This document shows, one piece after another, positions 56,973-64,000 of a stretch of 64,000 nucleotides of DNA. Under the pieces are notes generated by a model. It was not told the origin of the DNA and ran no database searches. It was given only the letters and a program-made list of their open reading frames with translations. Numbering within the stretch: the stretch's first letter is position 1; each line of letters starts with the position of its first letter. A program made the translations under genes and the position numbers. This DNA comes from Hyphomicrobium sp. 12-62-95 (GTDB lineage Bacteria > Pseudomonadota > Alphaproteobacteria > Rhizobiales > Hyphomicrobiaceae): the NCBI GenBank assembly GCA_002279935.1, contig NCCZ01000010.1:1-64000 (forward strand). Direction: 5' to 3'.

Positions 56973-58346
56973 CTAGATTGCCGACCCTGCCTTGGCGACG
57001 TCCGCTACCGGGCGGGCAAAGACAGGTTTTTCTGGTGATTTGACTTCGACGATCGCGCGCACGCCGAGCATGGCGGCCGCGAGGAACAACATGGCTTCGG
57101 CGGCAAAGACGACCGTGAAGGCGTCGGCTGGTTCGGTGACCAGGCCGCGGATCAGATCGGCTGATGCGGCGCCGACGAATCCGCCGGCTCCGAAGGCAAT
57201 GGCTTGAGCTGCGCCCCACAGACCCATGCGGATGCCTTCGCGCTTTTCGCGGCCGGCTCCGGCCAAGCTCATCATGGTGGCGATCGCGGCGACGGCGAAG
57301 GCGCCGTTGGCGAAGCCAAGCGCGATGACGGTTGCGGTCAACGGCCAATGGGGTGCGAAGAGACCGGCCAAGACGAGGCCTAAGAGGGCAATGGCCGAGG
57401 CGATGCAACCGCCGACGGTCCAAGCGCGCAACGAGCCGAAGCCGACGCGGGGATGGGCGCAGATGGCGACGAGCGCCATGCCGAGAAAGACGCCCGAATG
57501 CTGATGGCCGGCGAGCTTGGTCGATTCGGCGGGGTTCATGCCGAAGGCGAAACCTGCGAAGGGTTCGAGGATCAAATCCTGCATGCTGTAGGCCAACATG
57601 GAGACGAACACGAAAATGGTGAAGCGGCGGGCCTGCGGCTCGTCCCAGACTTCGGCGAGCGCGGTGCGGAACGCTGTTTTGGTTTCGGCGTCGGTGGGTT
57701 CGGAGGCAGTGGCCGGTGCAGCGGCAGCGCGCGCGGGTTCGACGCCCCAAAGCGCGAGGATCGAGACGACGAGCGCGATGACGGAAACCGTTGCTGTGAC
57801 GGTGACGAGGCGCGTCAGGGTGAAGGGCGCAAGGAAGCTTGAGGCGGTGATGGTGGTCACGACGAAGCCGGCGATCATCATCATCCACACGATGGTGGCG
57901 GCGGGTGCGCGGCGGTCGGGATGGACGAGCGTGGCGAGGAGGGCGAGCAAGTTGGTCCCTGCCGCACCGACGCCGATGCCGATGAGGGTGAAGGCGAGAA
58001 CGGCGAGCGCTAGTCCCGGCCAGTAACTTGTCGCCATCAGTGCGACCGCAAGGGCGGCGGCTGCGCCGCCAAGTCCGAGCGTCGCTATTCCAAAGATGAT
58101 CCACGGTGTGCGGCGGCCGCCAGTGTCGGCACCGTAGCCCCAGCGGGGACGCAGGAATTGCAGCGCATAGTGCCAGGCAACGAGTGCGCCGGGCAGCGCT
58201 GCGGCGAGCGCCAATTCAACGACCATCACGCGATTGATGGTGGATGTGGTGAGAACGATAATCGAGCCCAGGGCTGTTTGCACCAGGCCCATCCGGATGA
58301 TGCCGAGCCAGCCGAGATTGGGGGCACCGATATCTGACTGTGTCAT
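56973..58346 (-). CDS. bch2: PucC-family MFS protein (BCD family, bch2)
   Basis: 457 aa. Twelve membrane helices; family features WHYALQFLRPRWGYGADTGGRRTPWI and the FGMNPAESTKL segment. Members are needed for assembly or insertion of light-harvesting pigments. Between bchG (4-bp overlap) and bchP, as usual in purple bacteria. Confidence 0.92.
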   Translation of the reverse strand: MTQSDIGAPNLGWLGIIRMGLVQTALGSIIVLTTSTINRVMVVELALAAALPGALVAWHYALQFLRPRWGYGADTGGRRTPWIIFGIATLGLGGAAAALAVALMATSYWPGLALAVLAFTLIGIGVGAAGTNLLALLATLVHPDRRAPAATIVWMMMIAGFVVTTITASSFLAPFTLTRLVTVTATVSVIALVVSILALWGVEPARAAAAPATASEPTDAETKTAFRTALAEVWDEPQARRFTIFVFVSMLAYSMQDLILEPFAGFAFGMNPAESTKLAGHQHSGVFLGMALVAICAHPRVGFGSLRAWTVGGCIASAIALLGLVLAGLFAPHWPLTATVIALGFANGAFAVAAIATMMSLAGAGREKREGIRMGLWGAAQAIAFGAGGFVGAASADLIRGLVTEPADAFTVVFAAEAMLFLAAAMLGVRAIVEVKSPEKPVFARPVADVAKAGSAI

Positions 58347-59251
58347 GGGACGATACCAATTTCAGGGCGGATGGCGACGGCGGCGATCATCATGCCGGTG
58401 ACGTAAAGCGTGATGCCGGTGGCGTTGTACCAGGGTGCGCGGCCGCGCGGGTCGGAGACGAGGACGGTCATCAGACCCAGCTGCAGGAAAAGAACGAGAC
58501 CGACGAGTACGGCGGAAACCATTTGTCCCCAGTGAACAAGGAGGAGCACGACGAGGAACTGGGGCAGCGCCATGACGATGCAGGCGAGGCGGGCCGCACG
58601 GTCGGGTCCGAGTTGGACAGGGAGTGAGCGGAGGCCGAGTTTGGTGTCACCTTCAATCGACTTGAAGTCGTTCAAGGTCATGATGCCGTGGGCGCCAATC
58701 GAGTACAGCGCGGCCAATGAGAGCACTTCGTTGCTGGGCAGGGCTGCCGACATGACAAGCGCGCCGGTAAACCAGGGCAGGCCTTCGTAGCACGCGCCGA
58801 CGGCGGCATTGCCGAACCAGCCATTTTTCTTCAGGCGAACGGGCGGCATCGAGTAGGCCCAGGCAAGGAGGAGGCCGACAACGGTCGCGATGAAGCCCCA
58901 GACACCGAGGAACGTCGAGACGGCGAGGGAGAGGAGCGTCCAAACAATCGCGATATAGAGGCCCATGCGGCCTGGGATGCGGCCGGAGGGAATGGGCCGG
59001 TTCGGTTCGTTGATGGCATCGACGTGGCGGTCAAACCAATCGTTGACGGCTTGCGAGGTGCCGCAGACGAGGGGGCCGGCGAGCAGGATGCCGACGATGA
59101 CGAGCGGCCAGCGATCGAGTGAGCCATCGAAGCCCGAGGAGACGACGCCACAGGCAAGGGCCCACATCGGCGGAAACCAGGTGATTGGCTTCAACAGCTC
59201 GAGCACCGCGGAGGGTTCGAGACGCGACACTGTGAGTGCGGGCGTTGTCAT
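58343..59251 (-). CDS. bchG: Bacteriochlorophyll synthase
   Basis: 302 aa. UbiA-type prenyltransferase that esterifies bacteriochlorophyllide with geranylgeranyl diphosphate. First Asp motif NDWFDRHVDAINEPNRPIPSG, second LNDFKSIEGDTKLGLRSLP. First gene of the second arm; promoter with PpsR sites upstream (59281-59323). Confidence 0.97.
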   Translation of the reverse strand: MTTPALTVSRLEPSAVLELLKPITWFPPMWALACGVVSSGFDGSLDRWPLVIVGILLAGPLVCGTSQAVNDWFDRHVDAINEPNRPIPSGRIPGRMGLYIAIVWTLLSLAVSTFLGVWGFIATVVGLLLAWAYSMPPVRLKKNGWFGNAAVGACYEGLPWFTGALVMSAALPSNEVLSLAALYSIGAHGIMTLNDFKSIEGDTKLGLRSLPVQLGPDRAARLACIVMALPQFLVVLLLVHWGQMVSAVLVGLVLFLQLGLMTVLVSDPRGRAPWYNATGITLYVTGMMIAAVAIRPEIGIVP

Positions 59252-59280
59252 GGATGGACGCTAATGCGGCGCCCGAAAAG

Positions 59281-59323
59281 TGTCAATTCAGGATTACACT
59301 ATCGCGTGTCAAAATTTTTTACA
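59281..59323 (-). promoter_or_regulatory. bchG promoter with PpsR/CrtJ operators
   Basis: A perfect TGT-N12-ACA at 59281-59298 and a TGT-N11-ACA at 59307-59323, starts 26 bp apart. Minus-strand TTGACA (59307-59312), 16 bp, TGAATT (59285-59290) gives the same relative layout as at bchC, with a weaker -10. Confidence 0.7.
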
Positions 59324-59414
59324 TGGGGCGGTTGTTTATAAGCAGCATGACATCGCGACGGCTGCAGCACGTCGAGGTTGCTTGTCACGGTTGAGGCCGC
59401 CGGCGCGCCGCGAT

Positions 59415-60854
59415 TTACTCGTCGCGGTCGCCGTCGAGATCGCCCATGCCGTGGCGGCGGAGCTTCGAATAGAGGCCCTGGCGGCTGAGGCCTAACATTT
59501 CCGCGGCCGAGGCGCGATTGTCGTCGGTCAGTTCGAGGGCGGCTTCGATGCACAGCCGCTCGATCATGTCGGTGGACTCGCGCACGAGTTCCTTCAGCGG
59601 CACGCGGCCGACGAGTTCGGTCAATTGTTCGACCGAGCGGGGCAGGGCGCGGCGGCCGTTGATGGCGGTGTCGGGGCGGCGGGCGACGCGGCGCAGTGTC
59701 ATGCCGAGACAGGGCTGTTCGCCACTAGTTACGGAGACGGCGGAAACTTCCACGTCTTCGGCCGAGCCGTATTCACCGCGCACGACAGTCGAGAAATTGC
59801 GAATCTCGCCGCGCTCCTTGAGATTCTTGCTGAGCACGGACATGTCGATGGGGTGGCGGCCGATCCAGCGATCGACGAGTTCGCCGCGCAATTGCTCTTC
59901 GGTGGCGAGTTGCGTCAATTCGATGAAGGCGGCGTTGGCGGTGAGGATGCGGCGCTCGGGGTCGGTCACGACAAAGCCGTCGGGCAGGCGCTGGACGACA
60001 TCGAACAGGCTCGAGCGCGACTTCATCCAAGCGGAGGCGTTGGCCGCCGTGGGCGACAGGCGGATGAGTATATTGGACGTATTTTCCTGACGGAACAGGG
60101 AGGCTCCGACGAGGAGATCGACTTTGGCGTCGTCGAGGCGAACGATCACATCTTCGGCCTGGCCGCCGGTTTTCAGCGCGGCGATGAAAGCCTGAATCTT
60201 GCGCTGGCCTTCACCATCGAACAGTTCGTGGAAATTGCGGCCTGTCAGGCGGCGTGCGGCGCGGCCGAGAAGCTTGGAGGCTGCGGGATTCGACTCGACG
60301 ATGCGGTTCGTGGCTGCATCGATGATGAGTACGGCTTCCGACGAGATCTGGAACAATAGGCGGTAGCGCGTTTCGGCGTGCCGAAGGCGCGCATATTCGC
60401 GCTCCATGGTTTGCTGCGTTTCGACGAGGCGCTGTTGCAGAGCGGCGAGCGCGCGCAAATCGCGGCCGATGGCAACGATCTTGCCGGAGGTGCCGATGTG
60501 TACGGCTGAATAGCGGATAGGGATTTCGCCGCTACGGGCGACGGGATGGTTGACCTGCCGCCAAGGCTGGGCGGCGGCGCCGGGCGCATCGCGAAGCATG
60601 TCTTCGATTTTGTTGCGGCTGTCGGCTGCGACGGTGTCGATCCAGCGCTGGCCAACCCAACTGGCGCAGCCATCGCGCAGGAGCTCTTCGCTGCCGAGCG
60701 CTACGTCGCGAATGACGCCCTTGCTGTCGATCACCAAAGCGATATCGGCAGCGGCGGTCAGTAACCTTGCAGCCGATTCCGCATCAATTTCGCCCAGGTG
60801 CCGCTTGGGAGCCCGGAACGGTTCGACGCGCTTGGTCGGCACTCGAATTTCCAT
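59415..60854 (-). CDS. ppsR: PpsR/CrtJ repressor of photosynthesis genes
   Basis: 479 aa. Aerobic and light-responsive repressor that binds TGT-N12-ACA. An N-terminal domain and two PAS domains (around LVIDSKGVIRDVALGSEELL, LLFQISSEAVLIIDAATNRIVESNP, FDVVQRLPDGFVVTDPERR) are followed by a Fis-type helix-turn-helix ASAAEMLGLSRQGLYSKLRRHG. A redox-relevant Cys sits just before the HTH (CIEAALEL). 34 bp after aerR; both probably form one operon. Confidence 0.95.
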   Translation of the reverse strand: MEIRVPTKRVEPFRAPKRHLGEIDAESAARLLTAAADIALVIDSKGVIRDVALGSEELLRDGCASWVGQRWIDTVAADSRNKIEDMLRDAPGAAAQPWRQVNHPVARSGEIPIRYSAVHIGTSGKIVAIGRDLRALAALQQRLVETQQTMEREYARLRHAETRYRLLFQISSEAVLIIDAATNRIVESNPAASKLLGRAARRLTGRNFHELFDGEGQRKIQAFIAALKTGGQAEDVIVRLDDAKVDLLVGASLFRQENTSNILIRLSPTAANASAWMKSRSSLFDVVQRLPDGFVVTDPERRILTANAAFIELTQLATEEQLRGELVDRWIGRHPIDMSVLSKNLKERGEIRNFSTVVRGEYGSAEDVEVSAVSVTSGEQPCLGMTLRRVARRPDTAINGRRALPRSVEQLTELVGRVPLKELVRESTDMIERLCIEAALELTDDNRASAAEMLGLSRQGLYSKLRRHGMGDLDGDRDE

Positions 60855-60888
60855 AAAGATACCGCAACCTTTGCTTTCGGGCGGGTGG

Positions 60889-61767
60889 TTATATCGTGTT
60901 GATCTTGGTGGTCAACATAGAGCGCAACTGCAGTATGGCGTGGCGTCCGTCTTCGGACATCGCGTCGGCGCCGACGCGGGCGGCCAATTCGGGATTCTCG
61001 AGGAAGATGTTACCTCCCACGAGCACGACCACCGACTTGTTCACAGAACTCTTGCGAATGGCTTGGATGGACGCCGGCACGCTTTCGAGCACAGCACTGC
61101 CTCCGACGGATAAGCCGACTACGTCAAAGTGTTGAGCGCGAACGAGGCGCGAGATGTCGCGCACGTCTTTGGGCGCCGAACTGCTGCAATCCCAACCGAA
61201 GCGGCGGAAGTGTTCTTCGACGATCATCAGTCCGAGGGTGTGTTGTTCGCCGGGCGTCGTGAGCAGCAGAATGCGGCGGCCTTCGAAGGCCTGCGCGTTC
61301 TCGCGCTCGAATTCCGGGCTCAGCTCGTGCACGATTTGCTGGAGGCGAGCCATGCCGATGGTAACATCGGTGAAGCAGCACTGGTCGGCCTTCCACATTT
61401 CGCCGAGTAAACGAGCGGTGGGCGCGAGCAGTTCCATAAAAATGGCATCGATGGGAACGCCCTGGTTGCGCAGGGCGTCGATGTAGGCGGAAGCGACCGA
61501 GGTATCGTGCTCGATCACGATGCGCGCCAGTTCTGAGATGTCTTCGGCGTTGACGTGAAGAAGCGTGGGGGCATTTTCGCGGGCCGCGCTGGTGCGATGG
61601 ACCATCATCAGCCGGGGGATGACCTCCGACTCGATGGTGCGGCCCAACATGGCGCGATTGAATTCCTGGACGGCCGGCGCTGATGCGGCCGCACCTTCGC
61701 TGCTTGGCGCGCCTTCGCAGGACTGCCATTCGCCAAACGCTTCAATGAGTTGCCGCGACCCGGGCAT
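60889..61767 (-). CDS. aerR: AerR/PpaA, B12-binding PpsR antirepressor
   Basis: 292 aa. Cobalamin-binding light/redox regulator that modifies PpsR activity. B12-binding fold with lower-ligand His in PGEQHTLGLMI (H176) and VGLSVGGSAVLE; the helical cap has EMWKADQCCFTDVTIGMARL. ATG 61767 has AGGAG 8 bases upstream. The divergent region with bchF carries two PpsR-like sites. Confidence 0.92.
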   Translation of the reverse strand: MPGSRQLIEAFGEWQSCEGAPSSEGAAASAPAVQEFNRAMLGRTIESEVIPRLMMVHRTSAARENAPTLLHVNAEDISELARIVIEHDTSVASAYIDALRNQGVPIDAIFMELLAPTARLLGEMWKADQCCFTDVTIGMARLQQIVHELSPEFERENAQAFEGRRILLLTTPGEQHTLGLMIVEEHFRRFGWDCSSSAPKDVRDISRLVRAQHFDVVGLSVGGSAVLESVPASIQAIRKSSVNKSVVVLVGGNIFLENPELAARVGADAMSEDGRHAILQLRSMLTTKINTI

Positions 61768-61957
61768 TGGGCGTGCTCCTCCCGTACTGGCCTCGCAACA
61801 CCGGTTTTCGGTGTGGTTGCTTCCTTTAGGCCGTTCCAGGATGGACCCGCAGTGTCGTTGCTCGTCGTGTAAAAATGCCGATCTGTCTGATTCAAGCATT
61901 TATTTAGTTCGGGCACCATCGCGAAAGTGCTTCATTCAAAGACCCCCCGCGCAAAAA

Positions 61958-62015
61958 TGTAAAGCGAAAATTACGTCAACTTAGGTTGACATCTCTTCCG
62001 GGGCGGTCGTACTGT
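61958..62015. promoter_or_regulatory. aerR/bchF divergent regulatory region with overlapping PpsR-like sites
   Basis: Near-consensus sites TGT-N12-ACG (61958-61975) and CGT-N12-ACA (61974-61991) overlap by 2 bp. The second has a strong dyad, GTCAAC-TTA-GGTTGAC. For bchF, TTGACA (61986-61991) with TACTGT (62010-62015) is a candidate promoter about 50 bp before the GTG start. The remaining gap (61768-61957) shows nothing else. Confidence 0.6.
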
Positions 62016-62064
62016 CGGTCTGCAAGGTCGCAGGTTCACTGCACCAGCGCGGGGCGAGGCAAAC

Positions 62065-63881
<1,817 letters not shown>

Positions 63882-63884
63882 ACC

Positions 63885-64000
63885 ATGCAATTGACCGTCT
63901 GGACCTACGAAGGACCTCCCCACATCGGCGCGATGCGCATCGCCAACTCCATGGATGGCCTGCATTACGTGCTGCATGCGCCGCAGGGCGACACGTATGC
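63885..64000 (+). CDS. bchB: Light-independent protochlorophyllide reductase subunit B (5' part)
   Basis: First 38 codons only, [20 protein letters not shown] then [18 protein letters not shown], which is the BchB N-terminus. GGAGG 10 bases before ATG 63885. Continues past the window end; three bases separate it from bchN. Confidence 0.93.
   Translation, partial: MQLTVWTYEGPPHIGAMRIANSMDGLHYVLHAPQGDTY

Overview
The window comes from a high-GC anoxygenic phototrophic alphaproteobacterium, most likely of the order Hyphomicrobiales (inference from gene content, gene order and protein style; no database search was possible). Positions 31,287-64,000 hold most of a photosynthesis gene cluster (PGC) for bacteriochlorophyll a and a spirilloxanthin-type carotenoid series (crtC, crtD and crtF are present, crtA is not seen). 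An NAD-dependent formate dehydrogenase operon on the left suggests that the organism can also oxidise formate.

Left flank (1-31,145): a glutamine-synthetase-like ligase plus class III aminotransferase pair; recJ with a terminator; tRNA-Glu(TTC); a PHB-depolymerase-type esterase; a ribbon-helix-helix regulator with 11-bp repeats upstream; the formate dehydrogenase operon fdsG-fdsB-fdsA-fdhD-fdsD; a single-domain response regulator; a proline-rich single-pass protein; a DUF3008 protein; a three-gene putative copper island (DUF2946 protein, TonB-dependent receptor, YcnI/PCuAC fusion); a SYLF lipoprotein-like protein; an RND efflux pair; an OafA/SGNH acyltransferase; a degenerate SDR; a degenerate EAL protein; a Nudix hydrolase; and a PiT phosphate transporter.

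PGC, first arm (31,221-41,356, minus strand): crtE-crtF-bchC-bchX-bchY-bchZ-pufQ-pufB-pufA-pufL-pufM, the classical superoperon, closed by a strong terminator, with no pufC or pufX. crtD-crtC run the other way (41,478-43,888). Between crtC and dxs lie a 24-residue membrane peptide, a bacterial voltage-gated sodium channel and a 61-residue membrane protein, followed by a block of REP-like repeats.

PGC, second arm (45,741-59,251, minus strand): bchG-bch2-bchP-(98-aa membrane protein)-(HAD-CBS fusion)-bchI-bchD-bchO-crtI-crtB-dxs, largely with overlapping or closely spaced genes. Then come the regulators aerR-ppsR (minus strand) and, divergently, bchF-bchN-bchB (cut by the window end).

Regulation is readable from the sequence. 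Four promoters (bchC, crtE, crtI, bchG) carry two PpsR/CrtJ-type TGT-N12-ACA operators whose starts are exactly 26 bp apart, with the candidate -35 in the distal site and the -10 in the proximal site. The aerR/bchF intergenic region has a different, overlapping arrangement. PpsR (aerobic repressor) and AerR (B12-type antirepressor) are encoded beside the genes they would control.

The least expected items are a catalytically degenerate HAD domain fused to a CBS pair inside the bch operon with an internal ribosome-binding site, the sodium channel and micro-membrane peptide inside the PGC, and the crtI promoter/operator that covers crtI's only plausible start codon.
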